Assembly (NCBI RefSeq): GCF_001940525.2
Contig: NZ_CP019437.1
Span: forward strand, 1,648,501 to 1,712,500
Direction of reading: 5' to 3'
From: Thioclava nitratireducens
Lineage (GTDB): Bacteria; Pseudomonadota; Alphaproteobacteria; Rhodobacterales; Rhodobacteraceae
DNA length: 64,000 bases
Below are positions 51,063-62,361 of the stretch, in pieces (the stretch's first letter is position 1; each line of letters starts with the position of its first letter). A program made the translations under genes and the position numbers. The notes under the pieces were generated by a model that ran no database searches, had not been told where the DNA came from, and saw nothing but the letters and a program-made list of their open reading frames with translations.

Positions 51063-51568
51063 TGCGCGCCGGCGCTCTCCTCCTGATCGGGCTTGCGGCG
51101 CCTTTGGCGGCGCAGGCCCAAGGGGCAGGGGCGGATTTCGATCCGGCCGCTTTGGAGAGCTGCCTTTCGGGCGCTGACGACCCTGCGTCCTGCATCGGAA
51201 AAGCGGCGGAGCAATGCATCGGTGACGCTGCGAGCGTCCAGGACCGCCGCGCCTGCTATGACGCCGAGCGCGCCCTCTGGTCCGACCGGGCGGCGACGGC
51301 CCTCGACAGCTTGCGGCGGGCGGCAGCGGCCAGCGACGCGGCAAAGATCGCGGCGGGCAAGTCTTCGTCCGGATTGCAAGGCGCGCAGCTGGGCGAGGCG
51401 GAAGCTGCCTGGGCGCGCTACCGCGATGGCGCCTGCGCCTATGGGGCCGCGCTGCAGGGCGAGGGCGCAGAGGCGGAGGAGGCGGGCTGCCTGATGCGCA
51501 AGACCGCCGAACATGCGCTCGAATTGCAGAGTTGGGCCGGGCTGCTGGCTGGCGAGGCGCGCCCATGA
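51062..51568 (+). CDS. LprI-like (DUF1311) secreted protein 1
   Basis: 168 residues. Signal peptide (GALLLIGLAAPLAAQAQ, cleavage near residue 20), then the DUF1311/LprI pattern with spaced Cys residues (SCLSG, SCIGKAAEQCIG, RRACYD) and the conserved WARYRDGACAYG. LprI proteins are thought to inhibit lysozyme. It overlaps liuA, an odd place for such a gene. The next gene is a paralogue. Confidence 0.7.
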   Translation: MRAGALLLIGLAAPLAAQAQGAGADFDPAALESCLSGADDPASCIGKAAEQCIGDAASVQDRRACYDAERALWSDRAATALDSLRRAAAASDAAKIAAGKSSSGLQGAQLGEAEAAWARYRDGACAYGAALQGEGAEAEEAGCLMRKTAEHALELQSWAGLLAGEARP

Positions 51569-51615
51569 CACGGACACTCCGCCTTCACGGGCGCTCTGAG
51601 AAAAGGAAACGCGCG

Positions 51616-52080
51616 ATGAAATTGGCATGGTTGCTGGGCGGCTTGATGCTCGCGTCCCCCGCCTTGGCGCAGGAACCGAGCGTTGACCCGAACGCGGTGC
51701 GCACCTGTTTCGACGGGGCGAAGGACACCCATCCCGGCTGTATCGGCGAGGCGGCCGCAGCCTGTCAGGATGAGCCGGGCGGCGATACGACTCTGGGTAT
51801 TTCGGCGTGTCTTCAGGGCGAGGCGCAGGTCTGGGACGATATCGCGAAGTCGCAATACAAGGCGGCGCGCGCCCGTCTGCTCGAGCAGGGGGGCACCGAC
51901 CTCGCCAACATGCTTCTCGATGCGCAAAGCGCGTGGGGGCAGTATCGCGACGCCGATTGCGGGCTGCTCTACGAGATTTGGAAGGACGGCACGATCCGGA
52001 CGGTCGTGGCGTCGCAATGCTACCTCGAGCGTACGGCGCAACGCGCGCTGGAACTGCGCGATTTGGGGAGGATGGAATGA
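51616..52080 (+). CDS. LprI-like (DUF1311) secreted protein 2
   Basis: 154 residues with signal peptide ([16 protein letters not shown]) and the same Cys-rich plan as the gene before it: [49 protein letters not shown]. About one third of residues are shared by eye, so the two look like a tandem duplication. ATG at 51616 after AAAAGGAAACGCGCG. Stop overlaps liuB (ATGA). Confidence 0.7.
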   Translation: MKLAWLLGGLMLASPALAQEPSVDPNAVRTCFDGAKDTHPGCIGEAAAACQDEPGGDTTLGISACLQGEAQVWDDIAKSQYKAARARLLEQGGTDLANMLLDAQSAWGQYRDADCGLLYEIWKDGTIRTVVASQCYLERTAQRALELRDLGRME

Positions 52081-53681
52081 AACTGGTATCGCAGGCCCTG
52101 ACCTCGTCGGAGGACTTTCAGGCCAATCGCAAGGCGCATCTCGAAGCGCTGTCGCAGATCGAAGAGGCTGCCGCACAGGCGGCGGCAGGCGGTGGTCCCG
52201 CCGCGCTGGAGCGGCACCTGTCGCGCGGCAAGATGGCGCCGCGCGAACGGGTAGCGGGGCTCTTGGATCCCGGCTCGCCGTTCCTGGAAATCGGCGCGAC
52301 GGCGGCGCATGACATGTATGGCAATGCCGCGCCTTGCGCGGGCGTGATCGCCGGGATCGGCCGGGTGCAGGGCCAGGAAGTCATGGTGGTCGCCAACGAC
52401 GCCACCGTGAAGGGCGGCACCTATTACCCGCTGACGGTGAAGAAGCACCTGCGCGCACAGGAGATCGCCGAGGAAAACCATCTCCCCTGCATCTACCTCG
52501 TCGACTCGGGCGGCGCGAACCTGCCCAATCAGGACGAGGTCTTCCCCGATCGCGACCATTTCGGGCGCATCTTCTACAATCAGGCCCGGATGTCGGCGAA
52601 GGGCATCGCCCAGATCGCGGTGGTGATGGGGTCCTGCACGGCAGGTGGTGCCTATGTGCCCGCGATGTCTGATGTGACGATCATCGTGAAAGAGCAGGGC
52701 ACGATCTTCCTCGCCGGGCCGCCTCTGGTGAAAGCGGCGACGGGGGAGGTGGTCACCGCCGAAGACCTCGGCGGCGGCGATGTGCATACGCGGCTCTCGG
52801 GCGTGGCCGATTATCTGGCCGAAGACGACGCCCATGCGCTGGCGCTGGCGCGCCGCGCGGTCGGCAATCTCAACTACACGAAACCTTCGACGGTGAATTG
52901 GCAATCGCCCGAGGAGCCTGCCTACGATCCCGAGGAAATCCTCGGCGTGGTCCCGGCAGACCTGCGCACCCCCTATGATATCCGCGAAGTCATCGCGCGC
53001 CTCGTGGACGGATCGCGCTTCGACGAGTTCAAACCGCGCTTCGGCGAGACGATCGTCACCGGCTTCGCTCATGTCAAAGGCTGCCCCGTCGGCATCGTCG
53101 CGAATAACGGCGTGCTGTTCTCGGAAGCCGCCCAGAAGGCTGCGCATTTCATCGAACTCTGCTCGCAACGCTCGATCCCGCTGGTCTTCCTGCAAAACAT
53201 CACCGGCTTCATGGTCGGGCGGAAATATGAAAACGAAGGCATCGCGCGTCACGGCGCGAAGATGGTCACCGCCGTCGCCACCACCTCGGTGCCGAAAATC
53301 ACCATGCTGGTCGGCGGCTCCTTCGGGGCGGGCAATTACGGTATGGCGGGGCGCGCCTATTCCCCGCGCTTCCTCTGGACCTGGCCCAACTCGCGAATCT
53401 CCGTGATGGGCGGCGAACAGGCGGCGGGCGTGCTCGCCACCGTCAAACGCGACGGGATCGAGCGCAAGGGTGGCCAGTGGTCGGCCGAAGAAGAGGCCGA
53501 GTTCAAGCGCCCCACCATCGAGATGTTCGAGCGCCAGTCGCACCCGCTCTACGCCTCGGCGCGGCTTTGGGACGACGGCATCATCGACCCGCGCAAATCG
53601 CGCGACGTGCTGGCGCTCTCGCTCTCCGCCGCGCTGAACGCCCCGATCGAGCCGACCCGCTTCGGCCTGTTCCGGATGTAA
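52077..53681 (+). CDS. liuB: Methylcrotonyl-CoA carboxylase, carboxyltransferase (beta) subunit
   Basis: 534 residues of the acyl-CoA carboxyltransferase family: [24 protein letters not shown] near residue 43, [13 protein letters not shown] near 139 and [20 protein letters not shown] near 412, all typical of the leucine-pathway beta subunit. With LiuD it carboxylates 3-methylcrotonyl-CoA. Start overlaps the LprI-like gene's stop; it is followed by a palindromic repeat before liuD. Confidence 0.93.
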   Translation: MKLVSQALTSSEDFQANRKAHLEALSQIEEAAAQAAAGGGPAALERHLSRGKMAPRERVAGLLDPGSPFLEIGATAAHDMYGNAAPCAGVIAGIGRVQGQEVMVVANDATVKGGTYYPLTVKKHLRAQEIAEENHLPCIYLVDSGGANLPNQDEVFPDRDHFGRIFYNQARMSAKGIAQIAVVMGSCTAGGAYVPAMSDVTIIVKEQGTIFLAGPPLVKAATGEVVTAEDLGGGDVHTRLSGVADYLAEDDAHALALARRAVGNLNYTKPSTVNWQSPEEPAYDPEEILGVVPADLRTPYDIREVIARLVDGSRFDEFKPRFGETIVTGFAHVKGCPVGIVANNGVLFSEAAQKAAHFIELCSQRSIPLVFLQNITGFMVGRKYENEGIARHGAKMVTAVATTSVPKITMLVGGSFGAGNYGMAGRAYSPRFLWTWPNSRISVMGGEQAAGVLATVKRDGIERKGGQWSAEEEAEFKRPTIEMFERQSHPLYASARLWDDGIIDPRKSRDVLALSLSAALNAPIEPTRFGLFRM

Positions 53682-53696
53682 CTTTCATGCCTCCGG

Positions 53697-53784
53697 CGGG
53701 GATATTTCGGCCAAGAAGAAGTGCAAATCTTCGACTTGGCCGAAATATCCCGGGGGGCTCCGCAGGAGCGGGGGCAGCGCCCCC
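53697..53784. repeat. Extragenic palindromic repeat, copy 4 (with a 16-bp inverted repeat)
   Basis: Inverted repeat GGATATTTCGGCCAAG (53700-53715) / CTTGGCCGAAATATCC (53735-53750), 16 bp perfect, then GGGGGGCTCCGCAGGAGC and the palindrome GGGGGCAGCGCCCCC (53770-53784). It shares the AAATATCCC and GGGGGCAGCGCCCC motifs with copies 1-3 and is the most complete. It lies within an operon between liuB and liuD, so it may act as an RNA stability element or partial terminator. Confidence 0.6.
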
Positions 53785-53811
53785 TCCGACGCTCTCAAAG
53801 GGGAGACCGAC

Positions 53812-55728
53812 ATGTTTTCCAAGATCCTGATCGCCAATCGCGGGGAGATCGCCTGTCGCGTGATCGAGACTGCACGCAAACTGGGCGTGGCGACCGTAGC
53901 CGTCTATTCCGAGGCCGACAGCGAGGCGCGCCATGTGGCGATGGCCGATGAGGCGGTGGCCATTGGCGGCCCCGCGCCCAAAGACAGTTATCTGCGCGGT
54001 GATGCGATCATCGAGGCCGCCAAACAGACCGGCGCGCAGGCGATCCATCCGGGCTACGGGTTCCTCTCGGAGAACCCAGATTTCGTCGACGCCGTCGAGG
54101 CGGCGGGGCTGGTTTTTATCGGCCCCTCGGCCAAGGCGATCCGCGCGATGGGGCTCAAGGACGCGGCCAAGGCGCTGATGGAAAAGGCGGGCGTGCCTGT
54201 CGTGCCGGGCTATCACGGCGACAATCAGGACCCCGAGCATCTCGCGGGCGCGGCTGACACGATCGGCTACCCGGTGCTGATCAAGGCGGTCGCGGGCGGC
54301 GGCGGCAAGGGGATGCGGCTGGTCGAGGCGCCGTCCGACTTCGCGGATGCACTGGCTTCCGCGCAGGGAGAGGCGCAGACCGCCTTCGGCAATCCCGCCG
54401 TGCTGATCGAGAAATTCATCGGCTCGCCGCGCCATATCGAGGTGCAGGTATTCGGCGATGGTGATAAAGCGGTGCATCTGTTCGAGCGCGACTGCTCGCT
54501 CCAGCGCCGCCACCAGAAGGTGATCGAGGAAGCCCCCGCGCCGGGCATGACGCCCGAGATGCGCGAGGCGATGGGGCAGGCGGCCACCCGCGCCGCCGAG
54601 GCCATCGGCTACAAGGGCGCGGGCACGGTGGAGTTCATCGTGGACGGCTCGGACGGTCTGCGCCCGGATCGGTTCTGGTTCATGGAGATGAACACTCGTC
54701 TGCAGGTCGAGCATCCCGTGACCGAGGCGATCACCGGCGTCGATCTGGTCGAATGGCAATTGCGCGTGGCCTCGGGCGAGCCGCTGCCCTGCGCGCAAGG
54801 CGATCTGACGATCACCGGCCATGCGTTCGAGGCGCGTCTTTATGCCGAAGACGTGCCTGCAGGCTTCCTGCCCGCGACGGGGACGCTATCGCATCTGCGT
54901 TTCGCCGATGGATGTCGCGCTGATACCGGGGTGCGTACGGGCGACACGATCAGCCCGTGGTACGACCCGATGATCGCGAAGGTCATCACCCACGGGCCGA
55001 CGCGGGCGACCGCGCTGGGGCAACTCGCGCGAGCGCTGGAAGAGACGGAAGTCGCGGGCACGGTGACGAATCTTGCCTTCCTCGCGCGGCTCGCGCGGCA
55101 CGAAGGTTTCGCTCGGGGCGAGGTCGATACCGGGCTGATCGGGCGCGAGATCGACGCGCTCGCCGCCCCGACCGAGACGCCGGTTGCCGCGAAGGCGCTG
55201 GCCGTGATCGCCGCTGCCGGGCTTTGGGACGGCGAGGCGAGCGGCTTCAGCCTCTGGCAGTCGCCGCGCCGCACCGTGCCTTTCGAGGAAGAGGCCGCGA
55301 TCCGAGTGCACGGGCCGGGCCAAGTCACGGTCGAGCTGGGTGAGGAGGCCCATGCGTGCGAGCTGGCCGAGGATGGCTGGCGGGTGAACGGCGCGAAGAC
55401 CGGCGCGCGGATGGCGCAGTCGGATGGCGCGATCACCATCTTCCTGCATTGCGCGCATCGCTTCGATATCCCCGACCCGCTGGCGCGCGGCGCTGATGCC
55501 GACGCCTCCGATCTGACGCTGGCGCCGATGCCGGGGCTGGTGAAGGCGGTTTTCGTCTCGGCCGGCGATACAGTGGCGGCGGGCGACCGGCTCGCCATCA
55601 TGGAAGCGATGAAGATGGAACACACGATGCGCGCAGCCCGCGACGGTGTCGTGGCCGAGGTTCTGGTGACTGAGGGCGCGCAGGTCGAAGCGGGCGCGGC
55701 GCTCATTCGGCTGGAGGACGAGGCATGA
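53812..55728 (+). CDS. liuD: Methylcrotonyl-CoA carboxylase, biotin carboxylase/carrier (alpha) subunit
   Basis: 638 residues: biotin carboxylase domain (FSKILIANRGEIACRVI at the start, ATP-grasp loop KAVAGGGGKGMRLVE, catalytic EMNTRLQVEHPVTE) to about 450, a linker, and a C-terminal biotinyl domain with the lysine in MEAMKMEH (about Lys601). It carboxylates its own biotin, then LiuB transfers the group. Stop overlaps the GST start (ATGA). Confidence 0.93.
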   Translation: MFSKILIANRGEIACRVIETARKLGVATVAVYSEADSEARHVAMADEAVAIGGPAPKDSYLRGDAIIEAAKQTGAQAIHPGYGFLSENPDFVDAVEAAGLVFIGPSAKAIRAMGLKDAAKALMEKAGVPVVPGYHGDNQDPEHLAGAADTIGYPVLIKAVAGGGGKGMRLVEAPSDFADALASAQGEAQTAFGNPAVLIEKFIGSPRHIEVQVFGDGDKAVHLFERDCSLQRRHQKVIEEAPAPGMTPEMREAMGQAATRAAEAIGYKGAGTVEFIVDGSDGLRPDRFWFMEMNTRLQVEHPVTEAITGVDLVEWQLRVASGEPLPCAQGDLTITGHAFEARLYAEDVPAGFLPATGTLSHLRFADGCRADTGVRTGDTISPWYDPMIAKVITHGPTRATALGQLARALEETEVAGTVTNLAFLARLARHEGFARGEVDTGLIGREIDALAAPTETPVAAKALAVIAAAGLWDGEASGFSLWQSPRRTVPFEEEAAIRVHGPGQVTVELGEEAHACELAEDGWRVNGAKTGARMAQSDGAITIFLHCAHRFDIPDPLARGADADASDLTLAPMPGLVKAVFVSAGDTVAAGDRLAIMEAMKMEHTMRAARDGVVAEVLVTEGAQVEAGAALIRLEDEA

Positions 55729-56393
55729 TCCGACTGCATCACATCCCCGGCGCGCGTTCGATGCGGGTGCTGTGGCTGCTGGAAGAGATGGGGCTCGACT
55801 ACGAGCTTCAGACATGGTCGCTCACGGATGGTTCGCTGCGCAGTCCCGAGTTTCGCGAACTCTCGCCTGCGGGGCGCATCCCGGCGCTGGAGGTCGACGG
55901 GCGCTCGATCTTCGAGAGCGGCGCGATCGTCGAATACCTTACCGAGACGCGGCCCGAGGCTGGGCTTGCGCCGGTCACGGGCGAACCCACCCGCGCGGAT
56001 TTCCTCGAATGGGTGCATTTCGCGGAGACGCAGGGCAACATCCTGCAAAGCCTTAACATTCAACACATCTTCCTGCGCCCGCCCGAGGCGCGCTCGCCCG
56101 CGATGATGGCGCTCGAGACGAAGCGGCTTGGCGTCACGATGAAGGCGCTGGAGGCGCATCTGGTCGGGCGCGATTGGATGATCGGGACGTTCTCGGCGGC
56201 CGATTGCATGATGGGGTTCAATATCGACGCGATGTTCCGCTTCGTGCCGCGCGAGGGCTTCCCGAACATCTCCGCCTATCGCGACCGGATCGAGGAGCGG
56301 CCTGCCTATCAGCGCGCGGTCGAGAAGGGCGGTGCGAGCATGTATGCGCAGGATTTCTACGAGCTGCCCCCGATGGAGCAAACCCATGGCTGA
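55725..56393 (+). CDS. Glutathione S-transferase in the liu operon
   Basis: 222 residues. Thioredoxin-like domain with PGARSMRVLWLLEEMGL and the SPAGRIPALEVDG cis-Pro region, the glutathione-binding FESGAIVEYL pair, and a helical C-domain (NISAYRDRIEERPAYQRA near the end). It overlaps both liuD and liuE. GSTs are not part of the standard leucine pathway; it may protect against a reactive CoA intermediate, which is inference. Confidence 0.85.
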   Translation: MIRLHHIPGARSMRVLWLLEEMGLDYELQTWSLTDGSLRSPEFRELSPAGRIPALEVDGRSIFESGAIVEYLTETRPEAGLAPVTGEPTRADFLEWVHFAETQGNILQSLNIQHIFLRPPEARSPAMMALETKRLGVTMKALEAHLVGRDWMIGTFSAADCMMGFNIDAMFRFVPREGFPNISAYRDRIEERPAYQRAVEKGGASMYAQDFYELPPMEQTHG

Positions 56394-57249
56394 GAGTGTC
56401 GAGATCTTCGAGATGGCCCCGCGTGACGGGCTGCAGAACGAAAAGCGCCAGATCGCGCTTTCCGACAAGATCGCGCTGGTCGATTGCCTGAGCCGGGCCG
56501 GGTTCCGTCGGATCGAGGTAGGGTCTTTCGTCAGCCCGAAATGGGTGCCGCAAATGGCCGACTCGGCAGATGTCTTCGCCGGGATCGCGCGCCGACCGGG
56601 CGTTTCCTACGCCGCGCTGACGCCGAACATGAAAGGTTATGAGGCAGCGAAAGCGGCCAAGGCCGATGAGGTGGCGATCTTCGCCTCTGCCTCCGAGGGC
56701 TTCTCGCGCGCGAACCTCAATTGTTCGATCAGTGAAAGTCTGGAGCGGTTCTTGCCGATCATGGAGGCCGCAAAAGCCGATAATGTGAAAGTCCGTGGCT
56801 ACATCTCCGTCGTCACCGATTGTCCCTTCGACGGAAAGACGCCGCCGGAGAATGTCGCCCGCGTCGCAGCGCAGCTGCGCGACATGGGCTGCTACGAGAT
56901 CAGCCTCGGCGACACGATCGGGCAGGGCACACCCGAGAGCGTGACGGCCATGCTGCGCGCGGTGCTGAACGAAGTTCCGGCGGAAAAGCTCGCCGGGCAT
57001 TTTCACGACACTTCCGGGCGGGCGCTGGAGAATATCGAAGCCTCGCTGGAGATGGGCTTGCGGGTGTTCGATGCCTGCGTCGGCGGTTTGGGCGGATGCC
57101 CCTATGCGCCCGGCGCGGCGGGCAATGTCGCGACGGAGGCGGTGCAGGCGCGACTCGGGGCTTTAGGCTACGAGACCGGGCTGGATTCGGCCGTTCTGGC
57201 TGAGGCCGCCGCAATGGCGAAGAAAATGAAAGGGCAGGGCGATGTTTGA
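56386..57249 (+). CDS. liuE: Hydroxymethylglutaryl-CoA lyase
   Basis: 287 residues, DRE-TIM metallolyase: APRDGLQNEKR near the start (the Asp-Arg pair), metal-binding HFHDTSGRALENI near residue 205, and the Cys-containing loop GGLGGCPYAPGAAGN near 232. It splits HMG-CoA to acetyl-CoA and acetoacetate. The ATG at 56386 is inside the end of the GST gene (8-base overlap), and its own end overlaps the next gene. Confidence 0.93.
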   Translation: MAESVEIFEMAPRDGLQNEKRQIALSDKIALVDCLSRAGFRRIEVGSFVSPKWVPQMADSADVFAGIARRPGVSYAALTPNMKGYEAAKAAKADEVAIFASASEGFSRANLNCSISESLERFLPIMEAAKADNVKVRGYISVVTDCPFDGKTPPENVARVAAQLRDMGCYEISLGDTIGQGTPESVTAMLRAVLNEVPAEKLAGHFHDTSGRALENIEASLEMGLRVFDACVGGLGGCPYAPGAAGNVATEAVQARLGALGYETGLDSAVLAEAAAMAKKMKGQGDV

Positions 57250-58024
57250 CACGATCAAGACCGAGACCGATGCGCGTGGCATCGCGCGTCTCACGCTGGC
57301 GCGTTCGGAGAAGCATAACGCGCTCTCCGAGCAGATGATGGAAGAGATCACCGCAGCCATAGGCCAGCTTGGCACCGATGACGCCGTGCGCGTGGTGATC
57401 CTAGCCGCTGAAGGGCGCAGCTTTTGCGCGGGCGGGGATCTGAAATGGATGCAGAGTCAGATCGCGGCGGGCGCGAAAGAGCGCGCGGCGGCAGCGCGCA
57501 AGCTCGCGGGGATGCTGCAGGCGCTCAACACGTGCCCGAAACCTGTGATCGGCGCGGTGCAGGGCAATGCGTTCGGCGGCGGGATCGGCATGATGTCGGT
57601 CTGTGACGTGGCCATCGGCGTCGAGGGTGCGAAATTCGGCCTGACCGAGACGCGGTTGGGTCTGACGCCCGCGACGATCTCTCCTTACGTGGTCGCGCGC
57701 ATGGGCGAGGCGCGGGCGCGCCGGGTTTTCATGTCCGCGCGACTCTTCGAGGCCGCCGAGGCGCGTGATCTGGGGTTGCTGGCCAAGGTTGTCCTGCCGG
57801 AGATGCTGGAGCGGGCCGTGATGGCCGAGGCCGAGCCCTATCTCGCCTGCGCACCGGGCGCGGTGGGCGAGGCCAAGGCCTTGGTCCGGTCGCTGGGGCC
57901 GCGGATCGACGAGAGCGTGATCGACATGACGATCGAGGCGCTGGTGACTCGCTGGGAATCCGCCGAGTCGGATGAAGGAATCACCGCGTTTTTCGAGAAG
58001 CGCGATCCGGCATGGAAAGCTTAA
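57242..58024 (+). CDS. liuC: Methylglutaconyl-CoA hydratase (enoyl-CoA hydratase family)
   Basis: 260 residues of the crotonase fold: oxyanion-hole segments GRSFCAGGDLKWM near residue 60 and NAFGGGIGMMSVCDVAIG near 107, and the acid Glu in GLTETRLGL-type position. Operon position (with liuA, B, D, E) makes 3-methylglutaconyl-CoA the likely substrate rather than a general fatty acid. Last gene of the operon. Confidence 0.9.
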   Translation: MFDTIKTETDARGIARLTLARSEKHNALSEQMMEEITAAIGQLGTDDAVRVVILAAEGRSFCAGGDLKWMQSQIAAGAKERAAAARKLAGMLQALNTCPKPVIGAVQGNAFGGGIGMMSVCDVAIGVEGAKFGLTETRLGLTPATISPYVVARMGEARARRVFMSARLFEAAEARDLGLLAKVVLPEMLERAVMAEAEPYLACAPGAVGEAKALVRSLGPRIDESVIDMTIEALVTRWESAESDEGITAFFEKRDPAWKA

Positions 58025-58321
58025 GGCGGCCTTAAGAAGCGCCCCACCACGCGCAAGGCAAATATTCCGAAAATTCAAACTCTGATTAAGTTTGTCAAAA
58101 GACTGCGTCGCGACAAAAGCGGCGCAGTCCAACGCGGGCAGGCTCTGAGCGGCTCTGCAAGCTCGCAGATTTCGCATACCTTCGTATGCAAAAAGCACCC
58201 GCGGCCCGCATTTGCATGATTTTCCGGCCTGCTCTCGGTTGACCCCAATGGGGCGCAAGGCTATTGCTCGCCTAGCCAGAACCTGCGCGACAAGTCGTCG
58301 CGATGTTAGGGAGCCAAGCCC
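58025..58321. other. Gap between liuC and nuoA with hairpin
   Basis: Contains an 11-bp stem GACTGCGTCGC (58101-58111) / GCGGCGCAGTC (58119-58129) with one G-T pair. It has a T tail only on the minus strand, so it is not a standard plus-strand terminator for the liu operon. The nuo promoter is listed separately. No gene is seen. Confidence 0.4.
58239..58267 (+). promoter_or_regulatory. Probable sigma-70 promoter of the nuo operon
   Basis: TTGACC (58239-58244) and TATTGC (58262-58267) are exactly 17 bases apart, about 55 bases before nuoA. No operator-like palindrome overlaps it. Confidence 0.55.
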
Positions 58322-59211
<890 letters not shown>

Positions 59212-59223
59212 GGAGAGCGAGAG

Positions 59224-59835
59224 ATGGACGATACTGCCCTTCGCGAACTGGCCGGCCATATCGAGCTGAAGCGCCCCGATGACGTGGTCTCGACCGAGAT
59301 CGCCTTCGACGAGCTGACGGTTACGATCACCACCCAATCGGTTCCCGCCTTCACCGAGTTCCTGCGCGACGATCCGAATTGCCGCTTCACGAACCTCGTG
59401 GACATCACGGCTATCGACTGGCCCGAGCGTCCGCAGCGTTTCGATGTCGTCTGGCATTACCTTTCGATGTATCGCAACCAGCGCATCCGTGTGAAAACGG
59501 CGATCCGCGAAGAGGACATGGTGCCCTCGATCACCAAGCTGCACCCCTGTGCCGATTGGTTCGAGCGCGAGGTCTTCGACATGTTCGGCATCCTGTTCTC
59601 GGGCCACCCGGACCTGCGCCGTCTGCTGACCGATTACGGGTTCCGCGGCCATCCGCTGCGCAAGGATTTCCCGACGACGGGCTATGTCGAAGTTCGTTAC
59701 GACGAAGTGCTCAAGCGCGTCGTCTATGAGCCGGTGAAACTGACGCAGGAATACCGGCAGTTCGATTTCCTCTCGCCATGGGAAGGGGCCAAATACATCC
59801 TTCCCGGTGACGAGAAGGGCGAGGAGGCGAAATGA
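59224..59835 (+). CDS. nuoC: NADH-quinone oxidoreductase subunit C
   Basis: 203 residues, separate from NuoD (the two are fused in E. coli). Family motif [39 protein letters not shown] near residue 118. GAGGAGAGCGAGAG precedes the ATG. Stop overlaps nuoD (ATGA). Confidence 0.96.
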   Translation: MDDTALRELAGHIELKRPDDVVSTEIAFDELTVTITTQSVPAFTEFLRDDPNCRFTNLVDITAIDWPERPQRFDVVWHYLSMYRNQRIRVKTAIREEDMVPSITKLHPCADWFEREVFDMFGILFSGHPDLRRLLTDYGFRGHPLRKDFPTTGYVEVRYDEVLKRVVYEPVKLTQEYRQFDFLSPWEGAKYILPGDEKGEEAK

Positions 59836-61076
59836 TGGACGGCGATATCCGCAACAATGTCTATGATGACGGCTCGAAGGACACGCTGACCGACGAGCAG
59901 CGCATCCGCAACTTCAACATCAACTTCGGTCCCCAACACCCGGCCGCCCACGGTGTGCTGCGCATGGTGCTGGAGCTGGACGGCGAGGTGGTGGAACGCG
60001 CCGACCCGCATATCGGCTTGCTGCACCGTGGCACCGAGAAGCTGATGGAAAGCCGCACCTACCTGCAGAACCTGCCTTACTTCAACCGGCTCGACTACGT
60101 TGCGCCGATGAACCAGGAACATGCGTGGTGCTTGGCGATCGAGAAGCTGACCGGCGTGGAAGTGCCGCGTCGCGGCTCGCTGATCCGCGTGCTCTATTCC
60201 GAAATCGGGCGCATCCTGAACCACCTGCTGAACGTGACGACGCAGGCGATGGATGTCGGCGCGCTGACGCCGCCGCTCTGGGGCTTCGAAGAGCGCGAGA
60301 AGCTGATGGTCTTCTACGAGCGGGCATGCGGCGCGCGTCTGCACTCGGCCTATTTCCGGCCCGGCGGCGTGCACCAGGATCTGCCGCCGAAGCTGCTCGA
60401 CGATATCGAGGAATGGGCGCATCACTTCCCGAAAGTGCTCGACGACATCGAGGGGCTGCTGACCGAGAACCGCATCTTCAAGCAGCGCAACGTCGATATC
60501 TGCGTCATCTCCGAGGAAGAAATCCAGCAATGGGGCTATTCCGGCGTGATGGTGCGCGGCTCCGGCCTTGCATGGGATCTGCGTCGTGCGCAGCCCTACG
60601 AATGCTATGACGAGTTCGACTTCCAGATTCCGATCGGCAAGAACGGCGACTGCTACGACCGCTACCTCTGCCGGATGGCCGAGATGCGCGAGTCGACCAA
60701 GATTGTCCTGCAGGCGATCGAGAAACTGCGGATGCCGGAAAATCAGGGCGACGTGCTTGCCCGCGGCAAGGTGACGCCGCCGAAGCGGTCGGAGATGAAG
60801 CGTTCGATGGAAGCGCTGATCCACCACTTCAAGCTTTATACCGAAGGCTTCCACGTCCCCGCGGGCGAGGTTTATGCCGCCGTCGAAGCGCCGAAGGGCG
60901 AGTTCGGCGTCTATCTGGTGGCCGACGGCACGAACAAGCCGTATCGCGCGAAGATCCGCGCTCCGGGTTACCTGCACCTGCAATCCATGGATCACGTCGC
61001 CAAGGGGCACATGCTCGCCGACGTGTCTGCAATCATCGGCACGATGGATATCGTGTTCGGGGAGGTTGACCGCTAA
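59832..61076 (+). CDS. nuoD: NADH-quinone oxidoreductase subunit D
   Basis: 414 residues. The 49-kDa-type subunit: [21 protein letters not shown] near residue 35 (His and Gln of the quinone pocket), [11 protein letters not shown] and the C-terminal IVFGEVDR. With NuoB it forms the quinone site. Stop overlaps nuoE (TAATG). Confidence 0.96.
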   Translation: MMDGDIRNNVYDDGSKDTLTDEQRIRNFNINFGPQHPAAHGVLRMVLELDGEVVERADPHIGLLHRGTEKLMESRTYLQNLPYFNRLDYVAPMNQEHAWCLAIEKLTGVEVPRRGSLIRVLYSEIGRILNHLLNVTTQAMDVGALTPPLWGFEEREKLMVFYERACGARLHSAYFRPGGVHQDLPPKLLDDIEEWAHHFPKVLDDIEGLLTENRIFKQRNVDICVISEEEIQQWGYSGVMVRGSGLAWDLRRAQPYECYDEFDFQIPIGKNGDCYDRYLCRMAEMRESTKIVLQAIEKLRMPENQGDVLARGKVTPPKRSEMKRSMEALIHHFKLYTEGFHVPAGEVYAAVEAPKGEFGVYLVADGTNKPYRAKIRAPGYLHLQSMDHVAKGHMLADVSAIIGTMDIVFGEVDR

Positions 61077-62311
61077 TGCTTCGCCGTCTTTACCCGGAAC
61101 AACCCGATAGTTTCGAGTTCACGCCCGAGAACCTCGCATGGGCCAAGGCCCAGATGACCAAGTTCCCGGTCGGCCGTCAGGCCTCGGCGATCATCCCGCT
61201 GCTGTTCCGCGCGCAGGAACAGGAAGGCTGGCTGAGCCGTCCGGCAATCGAATACGTGGCCGAGATGCTCGACATGCCCTATATGCGGGCGCTCGAGGTC
61301 GCGACCTTCTACTTCATGTTCCAGCTGGCCCCGGTCGGCTCGGTCGCACACCTGCAGATTTGCGGCACCACGTCGTGCATGATCTGCGGCGCGGAAGACC
61401 TGATGAAGGTCTGCAAGGAGAAGATCGCCCCCGAGCCGTTCCAGCTCTCGGAAGACGGCAAGTTCTCGTGGGAAGAGGTCGAATGCCTCGGCGCCTGCGC
61501 GAACGCCCCGATGATGCAGGTCGGCAAGGATTACTACGAAGATCTGACCGAGGAGAGCCTCGCGAAGCTGATCGACGAGATGGGCAACGGCACCGTGCCG
61601 AAGCCCGGCTCGCAGACCGGTCGCTTCTCGTCGGAGCCCGCGTCGGGTCTGACCGCGCTCACCGAGACCAAGGGGGACAAGGAAGACTACAACTATTCCG
61701 TCGCCCGTGCGCTCGCGATCGGCGACACCATCAAGCGCATCGACGGCACCGAGGTGCCGCTGGAAGCGCCGTGGCAAAGCTCCGGCCAGCGCGGTCCGAT
61801 CGGGACGATGGGGCAGGAGCGTCCGCGCTCCGCCGCGCAACAGGACGAGGCCCGCAAGGCGGCCAAGAAGACCGAGGCCAAGCCTGCCAAGGGCACGCCC
61901 GCGGACAAGACCGGCGTGACCGAGGCCGAGGCGCCCGCCACCTCGAAGTCCGTTCCGCGCTCGAAGCGCGAGCCCGTGGGCACCGAAGCCGATGCGAAGG
62001 CCGACACCGCCGTGTCCAAGGGTGAACAGCCCAAGCTTCTCGATGCGCCGCGCGACGGCGGGGCAGATGATCTGAAGATGATCAAGGGCGTCGGGCCGAA
62101 GCTGGAGACGCTTCTGCATTCGATGGGCATCTATCACTTCGACCAGATCGCGGCCTGGTCCGATGCGGAACTCGCATGGGTCGACGCAAATATCGAAGGG
62201 TTCAAGGGTCGCGCGAGCCGCGACGACTGGAAAGGTCAGGCAGAGAAACTGGCCAGCGGGGCAGAGACCGAATTCTCGTCCCGCGCAAAGAAAGATGGCA
62301 TTTACGAGTAA
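61076..62311 (+). CDS. nuoE: NADH-quinone oxidoreductase subunit E, extended form
   Basis: 411 residues, almost twice the usual length. Residues 1-180 are a normal 24-kDa subunit with the 2Fe-2S ligands in CGTTSCMIC and [10 protein letters not shown]. Then comes an Ala/Lys/Glu/Pro-rich linker of about 140 residues and a C-terminal helix-hairpin-helix-like domain ([36 protein letters not shown], about residues 330-365). A long NuoE is known in Rhodobacter relatives. The same tail domain is in the next gene. Confidence 0.94.
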   Translation: MLRRLYPEQPDSFEFTPENLAWAKAQMTKFPVGRQASAIIPLLFRAQEQEGWLSRPAIEYVAEMLDMPYMRALEVATFYFMFQLAPVGSVAHLQICGTTSCMICGAEDLMKVCKEKIAPEPFQLSEDGKFSWEEVECLGACANAPMMQVGKDYYEDLTEESLAKLIDEMGNGTVPKPGSQTGRFSSEPASGLTALTETKGDKEDYNYSVARALAIGDTIKRIDGTEVPLEAPWQSSGQRGPIGTMGQERPRSAAQQDEARKAAKKTEAKPAKGTPADKTGVTEAEAPATSKSVPRSKREPVGTEADAKADTAVSKGEQPKLLDAPRDGGADDLKMIKGVGPKLETLLHSMGIYHFDQIAAWSDAELAWVDANIEGFKGRASRDDWKGQAEKLASGAETEFSSRAKKDGIYE

Positions 62312-62361
62312 GCGCAACAGGGTAGAGACCGCCGTTAGGCGGCGTGAATGGAGAGACGGGA

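Noticed and set aside
58101..58129. Terminator of the liu operon
   Set aside because: The hairpin is good but the T-run is on the wrong side for plus-strand transcription, so it was only described as a hairpin.
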